A stretch of DNA of 60,000 nucleotides from Cryptomeria japonica. Taxonomy: Eukaryota > Streptophyta > Pinopsida > Cupressales > Cupressaceae. Below the pieces are notes generated by a model, which worked only from the letters and a program-made list of their open reading frames with translations, searched no databases and was not told the origin of the DNA. The stretch spans positions 558,845,945 to 558,905,944 of the forward strand of contig NC_081413.1 in the NCBI RefSeq assembly GCF_030272615.1, in the 5' to 3' direction. Positions 1 through 11,054 of the stretch are shown one piece after another (position 1 is the first letter of the stretch; each line of letters opens with the position of its first letter). The position numbers were made by a program, and so were the translations under genes.

Positions 1-123
1 GAATAAATAACAATATAAATTTCAGAATTCCGATTTTTATTGCAGCAAATACCAACATCAAGAAATGAACAATGTATAACATCCAATACCAAAGTGGGCA
101 TACCAGGAGTCCAACGCTGGTCT

Positions 124-366
124 GGAAGAGTGCTTTTATTGATTAAAATTGAATCTTGCATGTAGATATCAGTACCAAAATATTTTCTTCAAGAGAACCT
201 GGATCAGCATCTAGATCATATAGTATGTACAAGCCCAAGTCATGATGGCCGCCTTGATTTGGATGGAGAGGTTTCTACAAAGAGGCCTAAGTGGTGGGAA
301 AAACTCATTGATAATGTACACTACTTCCTTCAACCTAGGAAGAGTGCTTTTATTGATTAAAATTGA
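124..366 (+). repeat. 29-bp direct repeat pair
   Basis: A 29-nt segment beginning GGAAGAGTGCTTTTATTG occurs at 124-152 and again at 338-366, 214 bp apart. No tandem structure lies between them. Its origin is unknown. Confidence 0.7.
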
Positions 367-1261
367 TGAATAATGCAATACAGGAGCTTCTAGAGAGTAC
401 CAACTGCTCCAATGTGGTTTATTCTTATCAACTATAATTATATTAAACTTTTATTGTTGAAATAGGAAGATCTAACACAAATCCCAAAAAGTTGCCAGGC
501 AAGATCTCTGGATTTTGCCTAATTCTCCCACTGATTTGTTGATATCTTCCACATGTGCCTATAGAAATCTATTTAATCCACTTATTTTCTGATTGCTATG
601 CCTGACAGTGATTTTCCACACTTATTCAAACCCTAAACACTGCTGCATTATTTATTTGTCACCCCAACAGCTCTAGAAGTGTTACGGCCAGCCTAGGAGG
701 GCCACGTGGGGATTGGAAATGATAATTGTTGCCTTCAATCACCTCCAATAATTGATCCTCTTTCTGTTGCAGGTCTGTAAATGCTGATAGAGACTGAATT
801 TTGAAGTCCAAACAGGAGTTCTGAGTGAATTCCTCTGAAATATGGCTTGGGGTTTCGTCCAAGCTTGCCTGGAATTGAAGAGTTTTGTTCTCCAACACTT
901 GAATGCTGCTAATCTGATCTCAGAGCTGCAATTTCCCTAAAGAGAGATGAAAAATGAGCAATAGAATGCCAAAATGATAGCTGTACACATTCCTTTATGC
1001 TTCTCCAAAACCCAATGCCCAAATTAGGGCTCCAATGTGCCAAGATTCCAAAAGAATATTCTCTCAACTTGGGTGCCCAGCTTGAGAGTTATGATTCATC
1101 ATTGATGGGGCCACTTTTTAATTAATGTTTATTTGTCTTTTGCCTAGATAGGCATGCCTAAAGGGGTAAACATTATATTTTATCATTGACAACTTAATTA
1201 ACCCCTTTCATAAAGTTATTTTATAAAATGTGTCTAATTTTAGAAAAAGTAACTTTATAAT

Positions 1262-1330
1262 AAAATATTATAAAGTTTACATAATATATGCTCACCAAGG
1301 CCAAGAAAATGACTAGCTTGGTTATTGTTC
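1262..1330 (+). repeat. Flanking repeat, partner at about 7594-7680
   Basis: About 50 bp centred on CTCACCAAGGCCAAGAAAAT recurs near 7621. Similarity continues after a 12-13 nt indel into CTTGGTTA. The two copies bracket the protease-bearing element, so they may be remnants of its LTRs or of a terminal redundancy. No matching TSD was found. Confidence 0.5.
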
Positions 1331-1656
1331 ACAGAGCCATGGAGATATTGTAATCATCCAGTTTCATAAATGAAAATTTGAGTCTATTATGCTATGTTCT
1401 TTGCGAGACTCTTGGATAGAAGTATTTGTGTTATGTGTTGTCTATTATTTTGCTCAAATCTTGTTGAGAGAGTACAAAGTTTGAAAGATTGAGGATAAGT
1501 CTTGCAAGTAGTTGTGGACCCCGCAAAAGTAAGACGCGTTGTATAAGCCAGGGAGGCGTTGTGAAGGGCAATCGTAAGCCGGGAAATTGTAGCAGTGAAC
1601 GAGGACTGAAATTTCGAGTAGGATCTAAAGCTCTTTTCAGTAATATTTGCAGCAAA

Positions 1657-2710
1657 ATGACAACATACAGAGGTGTGAATGCTTCTAGTTCAAGATCCTT
1701 GTCAGGACATAGCATTGTTGATATTGAATTGTCTGATGATGAGAATGGATGCTCTAAGATCTCAAAGAATAGGCTATCATATTTAAGGAATGAAAAGAAA
1801 GCTTGTACAGAAAAAGATAATAGACAGATTGTGATAACTTTGCAAGTAAATAGGAAGGAAGGCAAGTCTTGTATGGGTGATGCTGAAAATTGCTTAGATA
1901 GTTTTTCTAAGAACAAAAGGAAGATAATAGATGAGAAAAATGACAGATGTGTAGAAGATCATATAAGGATTCTGAAAGAAAATCTTGAAGATGTAGTATT
2001 CAAATTAGAGAGAGAAATAAACAGGGAAACTTATAGATATGAAGAAAACTTAGTAGCTAGAAGAATGAAGAAAGAAAAATATTTGCCGGGGGTAGAAGAA
2101 CTTAACAAAGAAAAGGTCTACTTCGAAAAAGAAATAAATAAATGGAAGGTGAAAACAAATCTTTTGCAGCAAAAGAAGTTACAAAAAGAAGATGAAATCT
2201 CTAAGAAGATTCTAGATAAGGTGAGAAGATCCATTCAAATTCAACATGAGAGTTGTGAAGACAAGGGAAGAAAAACACTAGTTCATTCTTCGAAAATAAG
2301 AAGCTTGACTGATGAAAAATGTTGTGTTGAGCAAGAAGTTTCTGATCTAGCATCTATTTGCAGTCAAAGTATATCTTTTGAGCATAATGATGCAAGTTCT
2401 TCACAAACTGATAATGAATCTAAAAATGAAGAGATTTTGGACAAAGAAATGCTTTTAGATGAGGATCATGATAAAAAAACTCTTTCCCAAAAAGAAGATG
2501 CCTGCAAGGAAAAACATCTCTTCAGAAGTATGTACATCTTTTCAGCAAAATAAAGAAGAAATGATGGAAGGAGAACAAGATCACCAAAGTGCAGAAATAA
2601 GCCATAATCTTTGTAAAGAATTTATTTTCCTTGAAGGAAACAATGAAGAAAATAATGGTCTTGATCATGGTAAATATGATTCTTCAATTTGTAAGAATCA
2701 TAATGGATGA
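1657..2710 (+). pseudogene. Lys/Glu-rich coiled-coil ORF of a degraded retroelement
   Basis: Open from 1489, but the first ATG in a good context is at 1657, giving about 299 codons to a stop at 2553. A second frame continues a similar acidic, Lys/Glu-rich sequence to 2710, which suggests a frameshift near 2510-2550. The centre (about 1960-2250) is rich in heptad-like Lys/Glu/Leu runs and is probably coiled coil. No zinc knuckle or enzyme motif is seen. About 220 bp later the region is broken by an LTR element, and a protease fragment follows on the far side, so this is probably the structural (gag-like) part of the same old element. Function is unproven. Confidence 0.45.
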
Positions 2711-2932
2711 AGATTTATAGGGCACAAAGATAGATTTTCAATAAAAAAGGAAAAGGGAAAGAAAAGACTCTACAAGAAAATCTTCTCAAAACAACAAAAA
2801 GATTATGATAAATTCCAAGATCTCAGCTATAGATAGAATCATCAATATTTGTGCAAGCATAGATTCATTGAATCTTGTTCTAAAAAGGTCTCTTCCTCAG
2901 TCATTCAGAAACAAATTTTCATCTATGATATT

Positions 2933-3268
2933 TGTTGATTTTCCCAAGTTTTATTGGATGTATTTTAATGTATATATCTGATTCAATCTAATACTTGCAT
3001 TTGGAATTCTATATGTTCTCAAATTGAATAACATTATACTATATATATTCCTTTGGAGAGGCATGTCCTTTCTCCTTTAATTATAATAATTTAATCAATA
3101 TTATAATGTTTCATCAATCAATTATTAATTTAGAATAATATAATAGATTAATATTGAATATTAAATTTTATATGATTAATAATAATATAATAATATATTA
3201 TTATTAATCAACATATATTATATGTATTCTAAATGATCATTCGACTGAAGCTACAAACATAATTAACA
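2933..3268 (-). repeat. 3' LTR of the non-autonomous LTR element
   Basis: 336 bp, about 95% similar by eye to 5212-5560 apart from two small deletions, one removing a GGACATG palindrome half. Very AT-rich with ATATTATTA runs. The polypurine tract (minus strand) lies just outside at 3269-3285. Confidence 0.9.
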
Positions 3269-3494
3269 CTCCCTCTTGGCTAGGGAAGATAAAATCAATG
3301 CAAATGCATTAAGTCTAGATTAATTATAGAATAGAGAAAATATTATCTCACTATGATATCAAGAAGTATGGTATAAACAATAATATCAAGGCACATGATA
3401 TTCACCATAACTCAAAAATATCATCTCATGATATTGGGAGTATTTGCATCAACCATATGATGCTCATCACAGGGAACCATAGTCTCAAGGTGTG

Positions 3495-4145
3495 AATTTG
3501 CCTCCGTCGGCGATTCTATTCACAAGCTCTTGTGTGGATTGCCTCAGTCGGCGATTCTATCCATGAGCTCTCACGTGGATTGCCTCAGTCGGCGATTCTA
3601 TCCATACGCTCTTGTGTGGATTGCCTCAATCAGCGATTCTATCCATGAGCTCTCACGTGGATTGCCTCAGTCGGCGATTCTATCCATGAGCTCGTGTGGA
3701 TTGCCTCAGTCGGCAATTCTATCCATGAGCTCTCACGTGGATTGCCTCAGTCGGCGATTCTATCCATGAGCTCTTGTGTGGATTGCCTCAGTTGGCGATT
3801 CTATCCATGAGCTCTCATGTGGATTGCCTCAGTCGGTGATTCTATCCATGAGCTCTCACGTGGATTGCCTCAGTCGGTGATTCTATCCATGAGCTCTCAC
3901 GTGGATTGCCTCAATCGGCGATTCTATCCATGAGCTCTCACGTGGATTGCCTCAGTCGGCGATTCTATCCACAAGCTCTTAAGTGGATTGCCTCAGTCGG
4001 CGATTCTATCCATGAGCTCTCACGTGGATTGCCTCAGTCGGCGATTCTATCCACAAGCTCTTACGTGGATTGCCTCAGTCGGCGATTCTATCCACGAGCT
4101 CTCATGTGGATTGCCTCTGTTGGCGATTCTATCCACAAGCTCAAG
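3495..4145 (+). repeat. 41-bp tandem array, about 16 units
   Basis: Consecutive units share GATTGCCTCAGTCGGCGATT followed by CTATCCATGAGCTC. The usual period is 41 bp, with one unit shortened to about 36 bp. Many units contain the palindrome CACGTG (G-box core) and GAGCTC. Since 41 is not a multiple of three, the ORFs crossing the array are by-products. The array lies inside the non-autonomous LTR element and is missing from the related Copia at 23451-30038. Confidence 0.92.
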
Positions 4146-5198
4146 ATACTGTAAGATCGTCACCTTCCAATAACCTCAAAAATAGAAGTGGAAATCATTT
4201 GGAAGTCGTCACTTCCTTATGATTTACATAGGGCCCATAAGGCATTAAATGATTTCATTAGTATAATAATAAATTGAATCAATTTTTACCTCATAAGTGT
4301 TTCACCTTCCATAGTGAAAATCCCTCTCAATCACTATGATCGAAATTGTCACAATTTGACTGAACCATCTGCTCCCTCTGAAGCTCAAGTTCTTGTATCA
4401 ACCTCTTGTTCTCTTTTGAAATGTCAGACTCCCTCTGCATGTGGTCTCAATCATCAATTCATTTATAAGCATCAATTTATTTCTCCCTTTAATTCAATTT
4501 TATTGTGCTTTCGTCCTGAAGGTATGTCAGAGAGAGATTACAAATAGCTCATAAATTATCTCGAACAGAAATACCAATGATAGAAGCATACAATATTTTA
4601 CTAGCCAATATTATAGCATAAATTACAAACTCAATAATTCATGTGCCTTAATAAAACATGGAATACTTATCTTAAGTTTAAAACATTTCCTTTCATAAGG
4701 TGAGCCCATATAAGAAATATCATGCATGAATCATCTCTCATCATAATTCCCTTTGAATGATGTAGAACATTTTCATAATTTTGATCAACACTTTCATTAT
4801 GATCTGCCACACAGTCGTTAATAACTTTTGCAATTTACCAAATTTATCCAATCTCTCCGGTGAGATGTTAGAAAATCTAATTGCAAACATTTCCTCCAAG
4901 TTATAGCCAGATCCAACAGTTAAAATAAAAGTTATGACATTTTTCCCAAAACTGCTAACCCTGGGTAGGGTTTCAAGTGACCTGCACCAAAGTCGTCATA
5001 TCTTGCACAAAACTGAATCAAATTTGATGAGATAAACATATTTGAAAACTAGAAACACAGATCTTTCCATCCATATATTATAGTCCTTATTTTGAGGCCA
5101 ACCAAGGGCCGTACAATGGCATATTTCAGACTGAAAATTCTAGAAAAAACTGAATTCTCCAACCCTCTCCAACCTCCAAATTAAACTTCACAGGCCTG

Positions 5199-5211
5199 AG
5201 CTCTGATACCA
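5199..5211 (-). promoter_or_regulatory. Primer-binding site, initiator tRNA-Met type
   Basis: The minus strand reads TGGTATCAGAGCTC directly after the LTR edge. This is the usual plant retroelement complement to the 3' end of initiator tRNA-Met. Confidence 0.9.
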
Positions 5212-5560
5212 TGTTGATTTTCCTAGGTTTTATTGGATGTATTTTAATGTTTATATCTGATTCAATCTGATACTTGCATTTGGAAATCTATATGTTCTCA
5301 ACTTGAATAACATTATACTATATATATTCCTTTGGAGAGGCATGTCCTTGAACGGACATGTCTCTCCTTTAATTATAATAATTTAATCAATATTATAATG
5401 TTTCATCAATCAATTATTAATAATTTAGAATAATATAATAGATTAATATTGAATATTAAATTTTATATGATTAATAATAATATAATAATATATTATTATT
5501 AATCAACATATATTATATGTATTCTAAATGATCATTTGACTGAAGCTACAAACATTAACA
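5212..5560 (-). repeat. 5' LTR of the non-autonomous LTR element
   Basis: 349 bp, bounded by TGTTGATTTT and AACATTAACA in plus orientation. It carries AGGCATGTCC and GGACATGTCT, a short inverted pair also seen as a theme in the Copia LTRs at 23451 and 29189. Confidence 0.9.
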
Positions 5561-5608
5561 ATATTACCAAAAGAAAAGGATGGGAAGATTGAAAAAGATG
5601 AAATTGGC

Positions 5609-6252
5609 ATGCCACAAGATAAGTCCAAGCTGGGTCCTATAGTATTTGATCGACACTATACCAATCCAAACCCTACATTGTGTCATGATAGCCCAAAAAA
5701 GCCAATAGTTCATGTCAAAATAGAAGGCTTGAGTCAAAAAATTTCCACTCTTATAGATACAGGGTCAAAAATTAGCATGGCTAAGAGTCATGTCCTGCCT
5801 TCTTTATACTGGAAACCTCAGATCATCTTAATTAAAGGGCTTGGAGTCATGGAAACTGTGAAAGAAAAAGCTTGTGACATCTTGTAAACCTAGGGGATCT
5901 TAGTCGTCTTTGCTCATTTTGGAAAAATGATGATATAAAAACTGATATCCTATTGGGTTGGGACTTTTTGAGTCAATTTCAGTCTTCTTTTTCTCACAGT
6001 GGGGTAATCTTGAGCAATAATGAGATTAAATTTATCCATCCTGCTCATAGCATAAAATTTAATCATATGATTGAAAGGTTGGATGCAGATGTTCATACAG
6101 AGATCGAGGATCCACAAGTTTCAGCCATACGAAGAATCAAAGAGCTTCCAGAAGAATGCCAGAGAAATATTTTAGAAAAATATTACTTTCATAATCCTAC
6201 TCCCATATTTCAAGATGATGGATGGGGAGATATCCAGACAGTCCCAGGGTAG
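5609..6252 (+). pseudogene. Retroviral-type aspartic protease fragment, frameshifted
   Basis: The first part (5609-5887) has the active-site signature LIDTGSKISM. The second part, in another frame (5953-6252), has ILLGWDFL, matching the hydrophobic-Gly-X-Asp/Asn motif near the end of retropepsin domains. A frameshift between 5880 and 5953 separates them. No reverse transcriptase follows. The arrangement would suit a degraded Gypsy-type element or an endogenous caulimovirid-like sequence, and I cannot decide which. Upstream it is separated from the coiled-coil ORF by the 2933-5560 insertion. Confidence 0.55.
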
Positions 6253-6280
6253 CAGGTAGATTCATGTTCTATCTCCATTC

Positions 6281-6730
6281 TTGACAAAAGGACAACTGGT
6301 TGTGTTAAAACATTCGGTAAGACAGTACAAAAAAGCTCACATCATTCTCCGATGTAGAGATATTACAAGACATTTTCCATATAGTTTCCATACTCTACCA
6401 AACCTTTTAAATATTTTCAGTCCTCCTTTCAAGATACTATTATCTCAACTAACACCTTTTAAGGCTGACACTGAGAAAAATACTCTGTTGCATATTCTCA
6501 TTCTATGTGTGCATTTCACTGGTAGTCAACTAGAATGGTATATTGAACATTCAGATACCAGAATAATGGGAGAATGGTACTCACTTGATGAACAACCAGC
6601 TGTCAAGAAATTAAAGCATAATTATCACTTCAGATATATTATGGAGTTTGATAATCCAGATAATATCAGTGGTCTTTTGCTTATACCGGATATTGGCAGA
6701 TGGCGCATTCTAGATTGGGATAATGGTTAG
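6281..6730 (+). CDS. Unrecognised ORF downstream of protease fragment
   Basis: 149 codons, ATG to TAG, on the same strand as the protease fragment and 28 bp after its last stop. It is hydrophobic and aromatic in the first half (FPYSFHTLPNLLNIF) and more charged in the second. No motif I recognise: no YxDD, zinc finger or signal peptide. It may be a remnant of the same element or a chance ORF. Confidence 0.3.
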   Translation: MTKGQLVVLKHSVRQYKKAHIILRCRDITRHFPYSFHTLPNLLNIFSPPFKILLSQLTPFKADTEKNTLLHILILCVHFTGSQLEWYIEHSDTRIMGEWYSLDEQPAVKKLKHNYHFRYIMEFDNPDNISGLLLIPDIGRWRILDWDNG

Positions 6731-6863
6731 TGAGAAATCATGGTATTGTAAATAATTAGTTTGTATATAATTAGGCTTGTAATAAAGCAAGGACTGACAC
6801 TGTCAACCATATGGTGTGATATTCCTCCTTGCAAATTAGATAATTATATTATAAGCTTAGGAA

Positions 6864-7763
6864 TGTAATGGTTCGCATCTCAACTAGCACAAAGGTTTGT
6901 CTGTGCCATGAGGTCAGCCACATTAAGATCTGACAACAGGATGCAACCCTGTTTAAAAAAGCCATGATGTCAGCCATGTGAAGCCTGACAACAGGATGCA
7001 AAACCTGTGTAAAAAGCAAGATCCCTGTAGCCACTTACGAGTGTTAAGTGGACCATTCTCACTTTTCGGGAATAGAAAAAATGATAGTAAATAAATTAGT
7101 GAATAGTAGGTCACTAGGAAAGTTTTAAAAATTATTAAACAAATTGTAAAGGGTCCTACATGAGCTTGCACATAACAGAGTACGTACTCCACCATGATAA
7201 GATTCCATAGTACGTACCACCACCTACCACTCCACTTTCACTACCCTCCAAAAGTTCCTCCTACTTTTTCATCCACTTTTCTTATCTACCAATACCATCT
7301 ACCACCTACATCTATCGATCAAATCCATCTACCACTCACACCTACCAGTCAAAATCCACCTACCCTTTGGCCTCCAACAACTATAAATAGAGGCCTTGTG
7401 AGCTCATTTGGGGCATCGAGTCTTGGAGTCCAAGTATTGAGTCTTGTAGAGTGTGGTGTCAAGAGTCTTATAGGAGCATGGCAGAAGTATCCTCTACCCT
7501 TGCGCTTCCATGCGATCTGGGGATTATGAGAAATTGACTTGCATAGGTTATGAAGTTTGTCTCATGTTGTCTTATGTAATGAAGTTTTAAATAATGAAAT
7601 ATTGGAAGTTGACATAATATAAGCTCACCAAGGCCAAGAAAATGACTAAGTATAAATCCTCTTGGTTAGCCAATCATCTCCTAACGTCAAAACTTGTCTG
7701 CGGAGATGGCTAAAAGACAAATCCATGCTCCTATGTAGCAACTAGAGGAGAGGGGACATTACA
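6864..7763 (+). repeat. Possible LTR or promoter region
   Basis: The right edge reads GGGGACATTACA, the same terminus as the solo LTR at 21420-22467. TGTAATGG at 6864 is a candidate left edge. A TATA box (7383-7391) and a later polyadenylation-like AATAATGAAA near 7591 are in a sensible order. No TSD matches, so the boundaries are uncertain. Confidence 0.35.
7383..7391 (+). promoter_or_regulatory. TATA box candidate CTATAAATAG
   Basis: A strong plant TATA match, CTATAAATAGAGGCC, after a C/A-rich tract (7200-7375) and about 200 bp before a possible polyadenylation signal. The spacing fits an LTR or pararetroviral promoter. Confidence 0.5.
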
Positions 7764-9588
7764 GACTAAGGCATTTTTATGCCAAATAAATGCAAAATCC
7801 TAATTTAAAACTGTCTTTTCAACAAATTTTCCTTTGAAACTTTCTACATCAGTATTTCATTTGTGATTTTTAACGATTCTTTGGAGCTTTTAAAGATTCG
7901 GCGGATTTCTAACTTCTTCAATTAAATTCGGGGAAACTTGAAACTGAGGTTCTTATTGTGACTAAAACTATGCAATTCAAATGAAATAATGTTGTTCCTA
8001 GTCTTCAAGTGGTTTATTCATCATAATAATCAACATTTCTTTTAATTCAAAAAAAAGAATATTGTTCCTAATCTTCTTCAAGTGGTTCCTTCATCTTAAT
8101 AATCATTCTTTTAAATACTCAACTTCATAGCTTTGATAAAGCATCGTCTTTTTTATTTGCATGTAGAAATAAATTTTCCATCTGAAAGAGACATGGCTAA
8201 ATTATTTCCCAAGAAGAAACCTTTGTTCCTTAAGTTGGGTTCTATTAAAGATGGGAATTACCACTTAAATACATGCTACTTATTAGTTCTCTACAGAAGA
8301 AAGTAGAACAAAAAATCCTTTATTTTACATTTGATTTTGTTTTATTTATTCTGAGATGGAAGCAAAAAGAATAAATAATCATGAGTTGTTTGTACTGATA
8401 TTTGTCATATGTACTAACACCAGTAGTTTTGAAAAGAGGTGAAATACACACATTATTTTCAAAAGTTTATCCCATATAGAAGTGAAGAGTACACTGCAGA
8501 AGGTCTGAAGCAACAAAGGCATCATTTTAACGCAATCACACAGCAAACTAATGCCAGATTATGGGAAATATCAAAACTTACAAGTAAAAGTCCCGGTCCA
8601 AGGCCTTTATAGAGTGCACGCCAACCTTCATCTCTAAAAATGGTCCTCGAAGCATCTGTCTTCAACAATGTGGGAATCTACCGATAATATCATCTCTTTT
8701 TATAAAAATAGCAAATTCTAGGTGAAAACACATATCCACTGTGCCATCTTTCTACTATATTTTAAACCAAGTAACTCCTGAATTGCAACACATAATAATC
8801 TGATATATTCTTAATTGTGCACAAACAAATTCAAAAAAATTTCCAAAACTAAACAAGAGTAGATATTTATAATCACCACCGCGTTATTTCACAATGCATT
8901 TAAAGTGATTTGAAAACTGTATAAATTTTATTGCAAATCATTTGCTTGAGTAAAAGTGATTGGGCAAGTCTACCACATACGCAATCTAAGATTACCATGT
9001 AAGAAAAACAAGTATTTACAGTGAAAACCTTTCACTGTTGTAGGGGAGGTGTAACATAAAATCAAAAAGCCAAAAGCCAATTCTTGGGGAATCGAGAAAA
9101 ATGTTAAAATAAATAAAACCTGTAGAGGCATACACTTATGATTTCTCATATTTAGCATGCATGTGCTACTGTTTTTTCAGTACCTATAAAGGACAAATAT
9201 ATAATGTTTTCTAGTTAGCCTGCAAGATTATTTTGAAATACATTGTGATATTATTTAAAGGTTTCTCTTTCATTGAATCATTCAGAATGTATTTTCACAA
9301 GATTTTTCAGTGACAAAGTGATATTGAAACACAACTTGAATTTAATTGTAAAACCCATAATACAAAATGGCGTTAGAAAACAAGACAATAATTGGATATT
9401 TACATTTTTTATATTAATCAATAAGTTTATCAATAAACAACTTATTAAGTTTTTGATCTGTTATGGTACTAAACTCTTTTTAAGACATAAATTACAGACA
9501 CTAAACTCAATCAATGCCTTGTGGCAGATTTAGTAAGGTAAAATGTAACTCGAAGAGAAACTGCAGGATCCTTAAAGGAAAACCTATC
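7764..9588. other. Non-coding region, nothing recognised
   Basis: AT-rich with no ORF over about 90 codons. I see no terminal repeats, array or RNA gene. Confidence 0.5.
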
Positions 9589-10030
9589 TTAATATTCTAT
9601 TTGGGTAACACTGCTAGTATTTATAGTATTTACTTTTAATATTTCATACCTATATTTCAGGTTCCCTTCCACCTTTTTACATACATCTACACCTTTGCCT
9701 CGAACAAGAAGGAAGTGAGGATTAGTTCTAGTAATGCTACCAAACCATTCAACATTACACATGTGGCACTTCCACTTTCTAGTGCCCCCAACTATCCTAA
9801 GCTTTTCTAGTACCTTAGATGCAAATTGTTTTAAAAGTGACTTCAGATCAAAGGGGCACTTGGCCCATTTTTGCAAGATTTGAGAAGGGCAGCCATAGTT
9901 TTGACTCCAATAGAACTTATTTCAGTTTGAGTGTTAGAGTCAACCCCCACTCCTTTGCCAGGATCATCAGATGATTCATTTTCACTTGGAATTTCTACTT
10001 CAACCTCTTGACTCTCATCTTCACTCGTGC
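9589..10030 (-). pseudogene. hAT transposase N-terminus with BED zinc finger
   Basis: On the minus strand an acidic Ser/Glu-rich leader (SENESSDDPGKGV, about 10020-9890) is followed in another frame by a 95-codon ORF. That ORF holds KWKCHMCNVEWFGS and later GKGVDVCKKV. The C-x2-C pair and spacing match the BED finger of plant hAT transposases, and closely match the finger of the hAT pseudogene near 40900. The leader and finger are in different frames. No catalytic or dimerisation domain follows, so this is a truncated fragment. Confidence 0.65.
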
Positions 10031-11054
10031 TTTGAGAAAAAAAAATTCAAAAAACCTATATGCTGCTGCCAAAGTTTATTAATTTCAAATTTGTCAAATT
10101 AAAAGCATTGCAATGAGTTTAAAAAATTTAAACATTGAAGTTTTCAACAATAAATTTGAGTGCATTATTCAAGAAAACAATTTTGAGTGCATTATAGCAA
10201 GATTTTGCTATTCATTGTTTCACTTTCAAATTTTCAATCATTCATAAATTTAAATGAAAATCATGATTCATAACAGCTGCATTGTGCAATGAACAATGTG
10301 AATAAAACTTGAACAAAAAATGTTTTGTATCAGAATGCCTACCATTAATCTTGTTACCCTCTTCCTCTTGCAAGAATAGAGAATCTCCTCTTGGCTTGCT
10401 CCCTCTCCTAAGTCTCCTTCCAGCTCAATCTCTCAATCACTCTTCCTCTTCACTCTTCACTTTCAAACTGCAGCCACTGATTTTGTGTAAACTTGTGTAT
10501 GAGATGAGACCAAATGTCTCTTTTCTAACTCTTTTGAGAGGCCTTGGAGAGTGGGTTGAGTTAGGGTTAGGGTTTGTCACTTTAAAGAGACTTTTTTCTT
10601 TTAAAATTTAAAAACTCACCTTTTTTGGTTTCCGCTACGACAAACTTGGTCACTTCCCCTGGAGTGTCAAGGGGTGTTTGGACGTCTTGAGGAGGTCCCA
10701 AAATCCCCTTTTGGCATTTCCTAAGCAAAAAATATGCTCTAGCATAGGAAACGTTTCAAAGACGAGGCAGAGTTCATGGTGGCGGTGGAGGGACAACGGA
10801 GGGATGTTCCCCTAACATCCCCACATCTCAAGGATGTCCCTATTTTGTAAACACAATTTTTTTTCAAGCAAGCGCATTTCCATGGAACCAAGGATTTATG
10901 CACCTTTTTCTACCCCATTGTAGAATTTTTCGACTTCAACTTTTAGCCATGATGACATCATAGTCACAACCATTATTATTAGTATTATGGCAATGACATA
11001 AATACAATATAAGCTAGGTGGTGTTTCACGGATAACTTTAGCAAAGGTAGTCAA
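10031..11054. other. Non-coding region; possible transposon edge near 10790
   Basis: No convincing gene. Around 10780-10850 a C/G-rich stretch with ACATCCCC and GATGTCCC repeats resembles the stretch at 57950-58070 beside another hAT fragment, so it may be a subterminal region. A short TTAGGG run at 10562 is too brief to be telomeric. Confidence 0.4.

Larger units (their letters stand above)
1..1430. other. Non-coding region, no recognised gene
   Basis: AT-rich sequence with only short spurious ORFs. I see no conserved protein, RNA gene or complete element. It holds a 29-bp direct repeat (124 and 338) and, near its right side, a stretch repeated around 7594. Possible decayed retroelement flank. 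Confidence 0.5.
2933..5560 (-). mobile_element. Non-autonomous LTR retrotransposon, minus strand, TSD ATATT
   Basis: Two LTRs (336 and 349 bp) begin TGTTGATTTT and end TTAACA in plus orientation. They are flanked by the perfect 5-bp duplication ATATT (2928-2932 and 5561-5565). Read on the minus strand, an initiator-Met primer-binding site directly follows the 5' LTR and a polypurine tract precedes the 3' LTR. The roughly 1.9-kb interior has no retrotransposon protein and instead carries a 41-bp tandem array. Its polypurine tract, LTR edge and a stretch near 4150-4250 resemble the Copia element at 23451-30038, so that family is a plausible source of enzymes. Confidence 0.9.

Noticed and set aside
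1431-1916. 161-codon minus-strand ORF
   Set aside because: Opposite the coiled-coil ORF; hydrophobic composition is the complement of Lys/Glu codons.
3495-4145. CRISPR-like array
   Set aside because: No distinct spacers: the 41-bp period is fully repeated. The setting is a plant retroelement.
7194-7529. 111-codon Pro/His-rich ORF
   Set aside because: Runs through a C/A-rich promoter-like tract across the TATA box; composition only.
6815-7763. LTR starting at TGTGATATTCCTCC with the GGGGACATTACA end
   Set aside because: The flanks TATGG and GACTA do not match, so the left edge could not be supported.
10555-10580. Telomere-like TTAGGG repeat
   Set aside because: Only two to three imperfect units; chance or common short motif.
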